From NCBI RefSeq assembly GCF_002234595.1, contig NZ_NMUL01000009.1, positions 1 to 64,000 of the forward strand: a stretch of 64,000 bases of DNA, in the 5' to 3' direction. Positions 8,549 through 20,620 of this stretch are shown one piece after another; the stretch's first letter is position 1, and each line of letters starts with the position of its first letter. The notes below the pieces were generated by a model. The model was not told the origin of the DNA. It did not search any database and saw only the letters and a list, made by a program, of their open reading frames with translations. The translations under genes were made by a program, and so were the position numbers. The DNA is from Amycolatopsis vastitatis. Its GTDB lineage: Bacteria > Actinomycetota > Actinomycetes > Mycobacteriales > Pseudonocardiaceae.

Positions 8549-9187
8549 GTGTCCGAGGACATCACCGAAGCGAAGTGGCGGAGCATGCCGACCAGCACGA
8601 GACGGGCCCGGGAACGGGCGAGCACCCGCGAACGGATCATCGAGGCCGCGCTGCGCGTCCTCGAGACCGAAGGCGTCGCGGCGCTGACGATCCGGCGCAT
8701 CGCGACCGACATCGAATACTCCGCACCCGTTGTCTACCAGCACTTCGCCAACAAGGACGCGCTCGTGCTGGAGTTGGTCGCGCACGGCCACCGCCTGATG
8801 CTGGCCGAGTTCCGGCAGGCCGTCGAGGAGCCCGGTATCGACCGGCGCATGATGCGCATCGCGTCCGAGTACGTCCGGTTCGCCGGCGAGCACCCACACC
8901 TCTACGAGGTGATGAACGGCGCAGTAGTCGACGCGGACGAGCGCCGGCGCGCCGCGGAACCGGCCATCGCCGTCCTGAAGGAACTGCTCGCCGCCTGGTC
9001 GGACGCACACGACATGGTCCTGGCCGACCCCGATGAGGCCTGCGAGATCATCTGGGGCACGCTCTACGGCATAGCCTCGCTAGGCTATCTCGGCACTGTC
9101 GGCAATGAGCGCGCCCGGCGGCTCGCCGAGCAGGCGCTCCGCGCGATCCTTCTCGGCTGGCGAACCGAGGCACCGGGAAACGAGTAG
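8549..9187 (+). CDS. TetR family transcriptional regulator
   Basis: A 212-residue one-component repressor. The helix-turn-helix is STRERIIEAALRVLETEG then LTIRRIATDIEYSAPVVYQH and FANKDAL, residues about 25-75, the classic TetR DNA-binding domain. The rest is an all-helical ligand-binding and dimerisation domain of the WHG type. The start is the GTG at 8549; an internal ATG 12 codons later (8585) would still retain the whole HTH. It faces the epimerase gene and probably represses it and itself through the palindromes at 8476-8506. The ligand is unknown. Confidence 0.85.
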   Translation: MSEDITEAKWRSMPTSTRRARERASTRERIIEAALRVLETEGVAALTIRRIATDIEYSAPVVYQHFANKDALVLELVAHGHRLMLAEFRQAVEEPGIDRRMMRIASEYVRFAGEHPHLYEVMNGAVVDADERRRAAEPAIAVLKELLAAWSDAHDMVLADPDEACEIIWGTLYGIASLGYLGTVGNERARRLAEQALRAILLGWRTEAPGNE

Positions 9188-9303
9188 TCCGGCACCGCCG
9201 TCGGCGCCAACGGCTGAGGCGTGTGCGCTTGCCGCGGTGTACGTCTGTGAGGGGAAGCCCCGCGATCTGAGGCGACATCGCCGGATGCCGGCCGGATTTG
9301 ATG

Positions 9304-9671
9304 GCCCAGTTGGGTACCGGCGTAGACGAAGTTGACGGCGACGTGCTCATCGGTGGCGAGATACGGCTGCGCGGTGACCACCATGTCCGGGAAGGCGGTG
9401 ATCCGGTCCTGGTAGGTAGGCGCGCACTCCGTGCTTGGCGGCACTACCAGATCGTCTTCGGCGATGGCGCGCTGATGTCCAGGTGCAGTTCGGGGAACTG
9501 ACCGCGCAGCCAGGGCACGTAGCCGATGAATCCCTCGGCGCCGTCCGGGGCGCCGGGGTTGTGCTGGGTGTAGGTGGTGCCCAGGTGGGCGGCGGCCTGC
9601 TCGGGCTGGCCGTCGTCGAACGCCTGCTGGTAGAAGGCGAGCACGAGGGCTTTGTTCGCGGCTGCGGACAT
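9304..9671 (-). pseudogene. frameshifted SnoaL-like fold chimera
   Basis: From the ATG at 9671 the product begins MSAAANKALVLAFYQQAFDD and continues to GYVPWLRGQFPELHLDI, a SnoaL-like (COG4922) NTF2-fold protein, then stops at 9444. The expected continuation, KRAIAEDDLVV, is present in another frame: where ATCAAGCGC is expected the DNA has ATCAGCGC, one base short near 9475. After that the sequence switches to a second NTF2-like family (DRITAFPDMVVTAQPYLATD, VNFVYAGTQLG) and decays near 9304. It therefore looks like a deletion fusion of two SnoaL-like genes plus a one-base deletion. It lies downstream of, and in line with, the intact SnoaL-like gene. Confidence 0.7.
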
Positions 9672-9704
9672 GGGTTTGGGTCCTTCTCGGCAGAGCGGGG
9701 TGTT

Positions 9705-10127
9705 TCAGCTGTCCGGGGTTGCGGCGTCGCGCACCAGGGCGGTGTCGACGAACTGCTCGAAGCGCACGATCAGTCCGCCGCGTACGGTGAAGTGGTGGGC
9801 GACCCGCGCGTTCAGGTGCTTGCCGGTGGTTTTGTGGACCGCGGTGTAGCGGGCCAGGACCACGACGTTCTCACCGTCGACGACGTAGGTGTCGTCGTGC
9901 GCGGCCCAGTCGTCCCAGTCGGCGCCGAGCCGCTGCATGACGTTCGCGGTCACGCCGTCAGGCGTGCGGTAGGTGCCGGCAAGCGGAAAGCCGGCCATCT
10001 CGGTCCATTCCACGTCCGGGGCGAGCGTGGCGCGCAAGGCGGCCAGGTCGCCGGCGGCCGAGGCGAGGTACTGGCGGCGCACCACGTCGGCCGGTGCGCT
10101 GCTCGTGGCGAAATCGGTCTCGGTCAT
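9705..10127 (-). CDS. SnoaL-like (NTF2-fold) protein
   Basis: A 140-residue single-domain NTF2/SnoaL-like protein: an N-terminal helix (DVVRRQYLASAAGDLAALRA), then LAPDVEWTEMAGFPLAGTY and the strand series VVVLARYTAVHKTTGK, ARVAHHFTVRGGLIVRFEQF. Members include isomerases, cyclases and dehydratases acting on small hydrophobic substrates; the reaction cannot be assigned. The ATG at 10127 lies two bases after the stop of the metallo-beta-lactamase-fold gene, so the two are translationally coupled; an upstream GTG at 10139 would overlap it. It is probably controlled by the MarR boxes at 10990-11028. Confidence 0.75.
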   Translation of the reverse strand: MTETDFATSSAPADVVRRQYLASAAGDLAALRATLAPDVEWTEMAGFPLAGTYRTPDGVTANVMQRLGADWDDWAAHDDTYVVDGENVVVLARYTAVHKTTGKHLNARVAHHFTVRGGLIVRFEQFVDTALVRDAATPDS

Positions 10128-10129
10128 GG

Positions 10130-10936
10130 TCAGCCCCACGCCATCTCGCCCTTGACGACCTTCGGACCGAGCTGTGCGGCGATCTGCATGCCGGCCTGCG
10201 GGTACGCCTTGAGCAGCGCCTCGGTGGCGGCGGCGCCGTCGGCGGCTTCGGCCACGATGCGGCGGAACGCGGCGATGTATTCGCGGGTGTAGGCCAGTGC
10301 GGACGCGTCGGCGGGGGTCGCGGGCTGCCGGTGGCCGGGCACGACCAGGATGGGGTCGAGGGTCTGCATGTCGGCCAGCAAGGCGTCCCAGGCGTCGAGC
10401 TGCTCGTCGCGCGGGGTGTCCGCGATCCAGACGTGCTCGTCGGCGAAGACCAGCACGCCGCCGAGGATCGCGCGGTCCTCGGCCTGGTAGAGGTAGGTGC
10501 GGTCGGGCAGCGCCGGAGGGGCGCCCTTGAGCTCGAAGGTGTGGCCGGCGAACTGCAGGTCGCCGGTGAGCAGCTCGGTCTCGATCAGCCGGGTGGGCAG
10601 GTTCGCGCCCAGCGCCGCCCAGGCCTTGAGCTTGCCCTCGTACTTCTTGGCCATCGCGGTGGCCACCTCCGGGGTGGCCAGGAACCGCGCGCCGGGGAAC
10701 GCGTCGGCGATCACTTCGGCGCCGAAGTAGAAGTCAGGGTCCGCGTGGCTGATCACCACGGTGGTCAGCTGCCTGCCGGAGTCGAGCACGGCGGCGGCCA
10801 GGCGGTGCCCGTCCGCGCGGGTGAACCCGGCGTCGACCAGAAGTGCCTCGTTCTCGCTGGTCACCAGGGTCGCGGTCTTGTTCTTGACGCCGGCGGGGAA
10901 GTCCCCGTCGATGATCGTGTAGGTCAGGTTGGTCAT
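10130..10936 (-). CDS. MBL-fold hydrolase with altered HxHxDH motif
   Basis: A 268-residue metallo-beta-lactamase-fold protein. The core strand AALLVDAGF-like segment is at about residues 32-40 (NEALLVDAGFTRADG). The metal motif reads SHADPDFYFGAE instead of SHxHxDHxGG, so the second His and the His after Asp are replaced, while a late PGHRQP site remains. That variant is known from a subgroup of MBL proteins, but metal binding is uncertain. The ATG at 10936 gives a normal N-terminus (MTNLTYTIIDGDFPAG). It is first in a two-gene operon with the SnoaL-like gene and divergent from a MarR gene. Confidence 0.8.
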   Translation of the reverse strand: MTNLTYTIIDGDFPAGVKNKTATLVTSENEALLVDAGFTRADGHRLAAAVLDSGRQLTTVVISHADPDFYFGAEVIADAFPGARFLATPEVATAMAKKYEGKLKAWAALGANLPTRLIETELLTGDLQFAGHTFELKGAPPALPDRTYLYQAEDRAILGGVLVFADEHVWIADTPRDEQLDAWDALLADMQTLDPILVVPGHRQPATPADASALAYTREYIAAFRRIVAEAADGAAATEALLKAYPQAGMQIAAQLGPKVVKGEMAWG

Positions 10937-10989
10937 GCTGCTCGCAGCCTCCTCATGGCGGGCCCGGCGGTCGGGCACGACTCAATATA

Positions 10990-11028
10990 TACCTCTCTGG
11001 CGAGCTAAAGTACCTCATCGGCGAGGTA
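10990..11028. promoter_or_regulatory. tandem MarR operators
   Basis: Two 18-base boxes, TACCTCTCTGGCGAGCTA (10990-11007) and TACCTCATCGGCGAGGTA (11011-11028), start 21 bases apart, i.e. two helical turns. The second has perfect six-base arms TACCTC/GAGGTA; the first differs at one position. They occupy the region between the divergent MBL-fold (start 10936) and MarR (start 11058) genes. Confidence 0.8.
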
Positions 11029-11057
11029 AATTCCCGGGGTCCGATATCATCGGCAGC

Positions 11058-11543
11058 GTGGATGAGGAGTTGCGCGCGCTGGTGGCCGACGAAGGAGTGG
11101 TGCTGTGGGGCCGGGTGGTCAACCTGCACCGGGCCCTCAACACGCTGCTGCACGCCGACATCCGCGCCGCCACCGGCCTCGACGGCACCGAGTTCGAGTT
11201 CCTGCTGCGCCTGGCGCGCTTCCCCGGCCCGCGCACCCACGCCAGCATGGTCGCCGCCCGGATGGGTTACAGCTCCGCGGGCACCACCAAGCTGGTCGCC
11301 CGCCTGGAAGACAAGGGCGTGATCCGCCGGGAACGCGACCCGCAGGACGGCCGCGCCTTCCGGGTCGCGCTGACCGATGCGGGCCAGGCGGCCCTGCGCG
11401 CCGGGCTCAAAGCCCACATCCCGCGCCTGGACGCCGAGATGATCAACCGGCTGACCGCGGCCCAGCGCCGACAGCTCCAGGACCTGCTACGCCGCATCGA
11501 CCCCGGCGAGACAACCGCCACACCCAGGCGGGAAACCCAGTGA
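11058..11543 (+). CDS. MarR family transcriptional regulator
   Basis: A 161-residue winged-helix regulator. The HTH runs FEFLLRLARFPGPRTHASMVAARMGYSSAGTTKLV (residues about 37-80, recognition helix SSAGTTKLVARL) and is followed by the wing motif RERDPQDGRAFRVALTDAG, characteristic of MarR proteins. The start is the GTG at 11058; further upstream the frame runs through the operator region. It is divergent from the MBL/SnoaL operon and probably represses both directions through the two 18-base boxes. The inducer is unknown, possibly a substrate of the MBL or SnoaL enzyme. Confidence 0.85.
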   Translation: MDEELRALVADEGVVLWGRVVNLHRALNTLLHADIRAATGLDGTEFEFLLRLARFPGPRTHASMVAARMGYSSAGTTKLVARLEDKGVIRRERDPQDGRAFRVALTDAGQAALRAGLKAHIPRLDAEMINRLTAAQRRQLQDLLRRIDPGETTATPRRETQ

Positions 11544-11999
11544 CTTTTTCCGCATGTGCCGGCGATCGCAAGACCGCCGAGCCACCGGCCTGCGGCGGAT
11601 TCTGGCCAGGGTGAAGAAGCGGAGAGCCAGTCGGTGTGACGGCGTTTCAGGGCGTCGCGTTCACCGGTCGTGGGCGGCAGTACTGCCGCCGGAACCGAAC
11701 CGGGTCGACCGGCAACGTTCGGCAGCCGTGACGGCGTGGGCCGGGAACGGTCAACTTCGATCGCCTGTCGATGCAAGTTTCATCCGTTACCGCGCCCGTG
11801 CACCTTTCACGGTCACTTGACACCGATCATCGCCGGGGAGTTACCTGTTTTCGGGGTCACGCCAGGGATCGGTGCCGGACCGGTCGCGATGGCGCGACCG
11901 CATCAGGCCGCCGTGCCCGCTTCCTGCGCCGACGCCTGCCCATCGCCCCTTTCGGACTGTGCCGCCCGCAGAGATGTCGACGACGCCATCGGAGGTCGC
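11544..11999. other. intergenic upstream of xylanase gene
   Basis: No gene is supported over these 456 bases. A TTGACA hexamer at 11817-11822 followed 18 bases later by TTACCT is a possible promoter for the xylanase gene, leaving a long leader of about 150 bases. GGAGG at 11991-11995 is the xylanase ribosome binding site. Confidence 0.4.
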
Positions 12000-15921
<3,922 letters not shown>

Positions 15922-15934
15922 TCCGGTCGACCGG

Positions 15935-15974
15935 GCCGGGTGAAGTCGTCGCATCCGCCTCGGCTTCACCCGGC
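15935..15974 (+). terminator. stem-loop after GH59 gene
   Basis: GCCGGGTGAAG (15935-15945) pairs exactly with CTTCACCCGGC (15964-15974) around an 18-base loop, 14 bases after the GH59 stop codon. There is no T run. It probably ends the GH10-GH59 transcript. Confidence 0.5.
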
Positions 15975-16014
15975 AACCCGAGGCGGGCCCGCTGTGGCTG
16001 GGAGCGGCGGTCTT

Positions 16015-16590
16015 TCAGCGCCTGATCAGCGGGAGCAGTACTTCGTCGACGATCGTGGTCACCCCGGCCGCGGTCACCACCCCGGCCTCCAGGTGTTCGA
16101 CGAGAACCAGGCGTGGCCCGACCGCCGCGATGCGGGCGGTGACCGCGGCGGGCCGCGCCTCCCCGCGTTCGGCGGCGTGGGCCAGCAGGTCGAGGATCAG
16201 CTCCTGACGAGGGCGCAGCACGAGCGCGCGGACCCGGGCGAACAGTTCCGGGTGCCTCGCCCGCTGGGTGATCAGGGCGAGCAGGGCCCGGCCCTGCGGC
16301 TCGTCGAGCACGCGAGCCAGCCCCCCGAGCAGGACCAGCAGGTCACCGCGCAAGCTGCCGGTGCCCGGCGGCGGAGTCGCCCCGAATCCCGCGACCGGAT
16401 CGGTGAGCGCGGCCAGCACCAGATCTTCGGGCGTGGACCACCGCCGGTAGAGCGCCGCCTTTCCGGTTCGCGCACGGACCGCGACCTTCTCGAAACTCAG
16501 CTCTTCGAAGGAGGTTTCGGCCAGTTCGCGCAGCGCCGACTCGAGGATCGCGCGGACTAGTGCGTCGCCCCGGCGCCGCGTTCCCGTCAT
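16015..16590 (-). CDS. TetR family transcriptional regulator
   Basis: A 191-residue TetR-type repressor. The DNA-binding domain is ALVRAILESALRELAETSFE followed by LSFEKVAVRARTGKAALYRR and WSTPEDL, residues about 10-60; the rest is helical and has a C-terminal region of the kind found in AcrR-like members (ARTGKAALYRRW). The ATG at 16590 is 60 bases from the amidohydrolase start on the opposite strand, and the intervening DNA holds a GAACG-N4-CGTTC palindrome. It therefore probably represses itself and the amidohydrolase. The ligand is unknown. Confidence 0.85.
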   Translation of the reverse strand: MTGTRRRGDALVRAILESALRELAETSFEELSFEKVAVRARTGKAALYRRWSTPEDLVLAALTDPVAGFGATPPPGTGSLRGDLLVLLGGLARVLDEPQGRALLALITQRARHPELFARVRALVLRPRQELILDLLAHAAERGEARPAAVTARIAAVGPRLVLVEHLEAGVVTAAGVTTIVDEVLLPLIRR

Positions 16591-16610
16591 CGTGGCCCCT
16601 CTCGTGTACG

Positions 16611-16634
16611 GTCGTTAGTGAACGATACCGTTCC
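16611..16634. promoter_or_regulatory. TetR-type operator
   Basis: GAACGATACCGTTC (16620-16633) has perfect five-base arms, and an overlapping GGTCGTTAGTGAACGATACC element (16609-16628) is a second imperfect dyad. They lie between the divergent TetR (16590) and amidohydrolase (16651) starts. Confidence 0.65.
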
Positions 16635-16650
16635 TTATCGGGGGTGCGTC

Positions 16651-17688
16651 ATGACGGCCATCACGAACGTGCGGATCTTCGACGGCACCGGGCTCAGCGA
16701 ACCGCGAACCGTCTTCGTCGACGGCGGCAGGCTGGCCGCGGAGGCGAGCAGCGGCCGGACGATCGACGGAACCGGGAAGGTCCTGCTCCCCGGCCTCATC
16801 GACGCCCACGTCCACCTGCGCGGCCGGGAAAACCTCGAGCAGCTCACCCGGTACGGCGTCACCACCGCGCTCGACATGGCGACGACGTCCGCCGAACTGC
16901 TGGCCGCACTGCGCGACCAGCCCGGCCTCACCGACATCCGCAGCGCCGGCGTGCCCGCGATCGGCCCCGGCGGCAACCACGCCCGCATGCCCGGCATGCC
17001 GGCCGAAGCGGTCGTCACCGACCCCGCGCAGGCGAAGGACTTCGTCGCGGCACGCAAGGCGGCGGGGTCGGACTACCTCAAGATCGTCTTGGAGGCGCCC
17101 GGCGGAGGTGGCCCCGAACTCCCCGTGGCCTGTGCCCTTACCGGAGCCGCGCACGAAGCCGGGCTGCTGGTCATCGCGCACGCCGCGAACACCGGGGCGT
17201 ACACGATGGCTTTGGACGCGGGCGTGGACGTCGTCACGCACGCGCCGCTGGGGCCGCCGATCGCGGGGGAGGACGTCCCGCGCGTGAAGGTCGTCGTGCC
17301 GACGCTGACGATGATGAAGGGCATTTCGTCGGGGATCGGGCAACCGCGGCTCTACGAAGGCGCGAAGACGTCGGTCACCCTGCTCCACCGCGCGGGCGTA
17401 CCCATCCTGGCCGGCACCGACGCGAACGCCGCGCCCGGCTCTCCGTCCCCCGTCGAGCACGGCGCGAGCGTGCACGACGAACTCGAGCTGCTCGTCGCCG
17501 CCGGACTGTCCACTGTGGATGCGCTACGCGCGGCGACCGAGCTGCCCGCGAAGCACTTCGGCCTCACCGACCGCGGCGCGATCCGGCCCGGGCTGCGCGC
17601 GGATCTGGTCCTGGTCGACGGCGACCCGGTCGCCGACATCCGCGCCACCCGCGCGATCAGCCGCGTCTGGTGCGAGGGCGTCGAGTAG
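16651..17688 (+). CDS. amidohydrolase (imidazolonepropionase-like)
   Basis: A 345-residue metal-dependent hydrolase. It begins MTAITNVRIFDGTG, a typical beta-sandwich strand, then PGLIDAHVHLRG (metal HxH, about residues 50-60), a carboxylated-lysine candidate in SDYLKIVLEAP, VIAHAANTGAY and DVVTHAPL (metal His residues), and GVPILAGTDANAAPG with the catalytic Asp. The end AIRPGLRADLVLVDGDP is diagnostic. It hydrolyses a cyclic or acyclic amide in the cytoplasm; the substrate is not predictable. The ATG at 16651 gives the compact form; an upstream start at 16618 would overlap the operator. Likely repressed by the divergent TetR protein. Confidence 0.85.
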   Translation: MTAITNVRIFDGTGLSEPRTVFVDGGRLAAEASSGRTIDGTGKVLLPGLIDAHVHLRGRENLEQLTRYGVTTALDMATTSAELLAALRDQPGLTDIRSAGVPAIGPGGNHARMPGMPAEAVVTDPAQAKDFVAARKAAGSDYLKIVLEAPGGGGPELPVACALTGAAHEAGLLVIAHAANTGAYTMALDAGVDVVTHAPLGPPIAGEDVPRVKVVVPTLTMMKGISSGIGQPRLYEGAKTSVTLLHRAGVPILAGTDANAAPGSPSPVEHGASVHDELELLVAAGLSTVDALRAATELPAKHFGLTDRGAIRPGLRADLVLVDGDPVADIRATRAISRVWCEGVE

Positions 17689-17876
17689 CGCCGTCATGAG
17701 GAGGCCGGAGGTTCGATCCCCGCCGGCCCCGAAGCGGGGCACTGACGATGCAGCCGGGAACGGAGTCGACGAGGGAGTTTCCGCTGTGAGGGGTAACAGC
17801 AGCGATCCCCGGCGGTATATGTGCAGGTCAAAGCCCGCCTTTGTTGCCGGCGGCAGCCGGGGCTGGGGAGGTCGGT

Positions 17877-18029
17877 TCAGTTCCCGGAGTCCGCCTCGGC
17901 GGCCTGCGCATCCGCGGCCTCGGCCGTGGTGGACCAGCTCGCCAGCAGTTTCAGGGCGTCCTCGGCCGCGGAGCCGGGGGCCGCGTTGTACAACGCCGCG
18001 ACCAGCCCCGAGCCGTCCGGCAGGTACAT
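17877..18029 (-). pseudogene. C-terminal gene remnant (50 codons)
   Basis: A 50-codon frame reads MYLPDGSGLVAALYNAAPGS and then EDALKLLASW before a short Ala/Glu tail. It looks like the end of a real protein, is coded with high GC3, and begins immediately after the stop of the DUF3592-like gene at 18045. Five protein-like codons precede the ATG, so it is more likely a remnant than a small gene. The family is not identified. Confidence 0.4.
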
Positions 18030-18044
18030 CGATTCGAAGAGACG

Positions 18045-18530
18045 TCAGCGCCAGCGAGACAGCCACCACCACAACAACCACCACCACCTTTCGAGCCGCG
18101 CCCGGGACTTCTCCATCCTCACGCCGTGATGCCACAGGAACAGCAGGACGGTGGCGCCCGCGCCGAGCAGAGTCAGCAGGCTGCCGGCCACGATCGGCAT
18201 GGTGTGCTTGTCACCCTGGTCGAGTTCCGCGCGCCGTTCGTCCGGCCACACCCGGATCTGCACCCGGCGGCCCGGGACGATCACACGCCCCTGGTGGTGC
18301 TCGAAGGTCTCTGTCCTCGTCACCCCGTCGGGCCCGGTGTACTCGACGTCCGCGGTCAGGTGCTCCCGGACCCCGGTCGCGACGACCCGCCCCGGGAACA
18401 GCCCCGCCGACCGGTTCACATCCGCGGCCACGGAAACGCCGGCCCACACCGCCGCGAGCCCGCCGAACAGGACCATCAGGGGAAGCCACAACAAGGCCCC
18501 CGCGGGCAGCCACGACTTCGACGACGTCAT
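18045..18530 (-). CDS. two-TM DUF3592-like membrane protein
   Basis: A 161-residue membrane protein. There is a first transmembrane helix at residues about 9-32 (LLWLPLMVLFGGLAAVWAG), an extracytoplasmic or cytoplasmic beta-domain with VVATGVREHLTADVEYTGPDG and VIVPGRRVQIRVWPDERRA, a second helix at about 112-132 (MPIVAGSLLTLLGAGATVLL), and a very Trp/Arg-rich C-terminus. This is the DUF3592/Rv1733c-like architecture. Function unknown. It begins with the ATG at 18530. Confidence 0.65.
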   Translation of the reverse strand: MTSSKSWLPAGALLWLPLMVLFGGLAAVWAGVSVAADVNRSAGLFPGRVVATGVREHLTADVEYTGPDGVTRTETFEHHQGRVIVPGRRVQIRVWPDERRAELDQGDKHTMPIVAGSLLTLLGAGATVLLFLWHHGVRMEKSRARLERWWWLLWWWLSRWR

Positions 18531-18568
18531 GCCTCCAGCACGCCGGGAAGGCCGCCGCGGTTGCCCGG

Positions 18569-18592
18569 CGGCCCGGGTCTTTGCCCGGGCCG
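18569..18592. terminator. GC-rich hairpin
   Basis: CGGCCCGGG (18569-18577) pairs with CCCGGGCCG (18584-18592) around a TCTTTG loop, 39 bases upstream of the membrane-protein start at 18530. It has the shape of an intrinsic terminator, but no gene clearly ends beside it. Confidence 0.4.
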
Positions 18593-18819
18593 TTCAAGGA
18601 TTCACAGCTTCAGTCGGCTGTCAACGGCCTTGCCAAAGGTCTGCGCGTAACACGCGGTGAGTTCGGCGACAGAGCTGCCGGCCTCGCGGTGGTGTCGGCG
18701 TCCGCTCGTCGGCATTTGCGTGCGTCGGAGCACTGCCGTCACCGGTCCGAGAAAGCAGCAGGTCGGGCAGGTGAGGAAACCTGATTGCTTGCCGAGGCCG
18801 TCGACGCGATCATGGGCCG

Positions 18820-19380
18820 GTGTCTGTGGACGTGCGGCTGGAAGAGGTGAAGTCCGGGCTTCGTGGCGCGCTCACCTGGCGGGGCGACCGCCCGGATCGG
18901 CATCGCTATGCCGACGTCACCGGTTGGTGGCGTCGCCCCGACCTGCTCAAGTGTCTCGGTCCCGCGCTGGCGCAGCTGTTCGCGGGCGAGCGACCCACGG
19001 TCGTCCTCGGGCCGGAATCGCGTGGCTGTCTCTTGGGGCCGTTGGTCGCTCTGAGCTTCGACGTCGGGTTCGTTGAGGTTCGCAAGGACCGCGTGGGGTC
19101 GAGCGACAGTGACGTCTGGTTGCAGCGAACCGCGCCACCGGACTATCGAGACCGTCATCTCACTCTCGGTTTCCGCAAGAGCCTGGTCAACAGTGGCGAT
19201 CGAGTGCTGTTCGTCGACGACTGGGTGGAGACCGGCGGGCAGGCCTGTGGTGCCCACCTGTTGACCCAGGATGCCGGGGCCACGTGGCTCGGTGCTGCGA
19301 CGGTGGTCGACGCGCTGAGCAGCAATCAGGTCCGACGGCACCTGAACGTCCGATCACTGCTGCACGTCCGAGAGCTCTGA
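18820..19380 (+). CDS. phosphoribosyltransferase-family protein
   Basis: A 186-residue type I phosphoribosyltransferase. The PRPP-binding loop is clear: VLFVDDWVETGGQ at residues about 130-142, with the two acidic residues followed by TGGQ. The upstream PTVVLGPESRGCLLGPLVAL forms the PPi-loop region. It resembles adenine phosphoribosyltransferase but is not close enough to assign the base. It could take part in nucleobase salvage or regulate metabolism. The start is the GTG at 18820 (VSVDVRLEEVKSGL). No operon partner; it converges with the hypothetical frame at 19326-19664. Confidence 0.8.
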   Translation: MSVDVRLEEVKSGLRGALTWRGDRPDRHRYADVTGWWRRPDLLKCLGPALAQLFAGERPTVVLGPESRGCLLGPLVALSFDVGFVEVRKDRVGSSDSDVWLQRTAPPDYRDRHLTLGFRKSLVNSGDRVLFVDDWVETGGQACGAHLLTQDAGATWLGAATVVDALSSNQVRRHLNVRSLLHVREL

Positions 19381-19664
19381 CTCTTCGGCGGCTGAGCCGC
19401 GGCCTCGGTCAGGCAGCGGCGCAGCAGATCGGCGTCGCGGAGGGCGGTGTTCGCGCCCCGAAGGCCTCGCCGCTCGGCGTGGAACGTGATCATCGCGCTC
19501 GCGGTGGCATCCAGGGGTGTCTCGATGTCCGGGGCGGCGGGCGTCGTTGTCCAGGGGAGCCGGTGGCCGGTGAGCTGCTCGGCGTGGTTGAGCAGTGTGG
19601 ACAGTGCGGCTGCCGTCCGCGAGAAGCCGGGTGATGGTCGTTTTCCCGACCGGGCGGCCCCCAA
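19326..19664 (-). CDS. hypothetical protein, possibly a fragment
   Basis: A minus-strand frame with consistently high GC3 encodes HAEQLTGHRLPWTTTPAAPD and later FHAERRGLRGANTALRDADL and LRRCLTEAAAQ, which reads like genuine helical protein. The start is uncertain: only a TTG at 19664 fits and there is no ribosome binding site. It overlaps the end of the phosphoribosyltransferase gene by 55 bases. Its family is not recognised; it may be the 3' part of a decayed gene. Confidence 0.35.
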   Translation of the reverse strand: MGAARSGKRPSPGFSRTAAALSTLLNHAEQLTGHRLPWTTTPAAPDIETPLDATASAMITFHAERRGLRGANTALRDADLLRRCLTEAAAQPPKSQSSRTCSSDRTFRCRRT

Positions 19665-19702
19665 CGGACACTGACGAGCGAGGGATCGGCCGCCGGGGGA
19701 AG

Positions 19703-20617
19703 CTAGCGGCGCTCATCGAGCGCGGGGGCGGTCGCGTCGCGGCAGCCGCTCGACGACCAGGTCGTCCCGGAGCCCGGGCGACGGCGGGCGATGATCTGCA
19801 GCCAGTTGCGCGGGACGCGGGTGAGGTTCAGCTGGGCGAAAGCATCCGCGGCGCCGCGGTACAGAGCCTGTGCGCCGAGCGGGATCGGTACGCCAGGGAG
19901 CGCACCCTCGATGAACAACCGGTACCGGCCGATGTCCTGGAACGACTCGAGCGTCATCTCGGCCTGCTCGTGCTCGCAGTACTCGACGTCCAGCCCGTGC
20001 TCGCCCAGCATCGCGGCGTACTCCGCTCCCGAGAGCCAGCGCATCGCCTCCGCCCGGTCACGCGAAACCGGCACCTCTGGATGTTCGCGGCGCAGCCAGC
20101 GCATGGCCCCGATGGTCCACATCCGGTAGAAGCGTTCGGTGTCCGCGACGTAGCAGCCGGAGAAGAACGTGCTGTTGATGGCGACCACCCCGCCGGGCGC
20201 CATCGCTTCGGCGATCATCCGCACGGTCTCGGCCTTGTCGTGGATCAGGTGGATCGCGTTGCAGAAGAACAGGGCGTCGACGTCGTGGCCGAGCGAGCGC
20301 AGTTCGCCCGCGTCGCCCTGAAGCCACCGGACCGGCATGCCGGCATCGGACAGCCGTCGCCGCGCTTCGGCGAGCGCGGCGGGCGAGGGTTCCACCGCGA
20401 CCACGGTCGCGTCCAGCTGACGGGCACGCAGCGCCGACACGACCAGCTCGGTGATCGCGCCCGTGCCGCAGCCGAGATCGACCACGGTGCGGTGACCGCC
20501 CGCCGGCAGGCCGGCGATCGCGCGCTCGACGAGCGATCGGTTCACCTCCAGGTAGAACTCGTGGTGGCTGAACGGATCGAAGGAGAACAGATCGATCTCG
20601 CCGGCGATATCCGTCAT
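19703..20617 (-). CDS. SAM-dependent methyltransferase (lipid operon)
   Basis: A 304-residue class I methyltransferase. Motif I is TVVDLGCGTGAITELV (residues about 44-59), the acidic post-I residue is in VVAVEPSPAAL, and motif IV/V covers DALFFCNAIHLIHDK and APGGVVAINSTFFSG. The C-terminal third has an additional helical domain (FQDIGRYRLFIEGALPG), as in fatty-acid or polyketide-modifying enzymes. It is the last gene of a five-gene operon with two desaturases, starting three bases after the preceding stop. Methylation of an unsaturated acyl chain or a lipid head group is a reasonable inference; the substrate is unknown. Confidence 0.85.
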   Translation of the reverse strand: MTDIAGEIDLFSFDPFSHHEFYLEVNRSLVERAIAGLPAGGHRTVVDLGCGTGAITELVVSALRARQLDATVVAVEPSPAALAEARRRLSDAGMPVRWLQGDAGELRSLGHDVDALFFCNAIHLIHDKAETVRMIAEAMAPGGVVAINSTFFSGCYVADTERFYRMWTIGAMRWLRREHPEVPVSRDRAEAMRWLSGAEYAAMLGEHGLDVEYCEHEQAEMTLESFQDIGRYRLFIEGALPGVPIPLGAQALYRGAADAFAQLNLTRVPRNWLQIIARRRPGSGTTWSSSGCRDATAPALDERR

Positions 20618-20620
20618 CGG

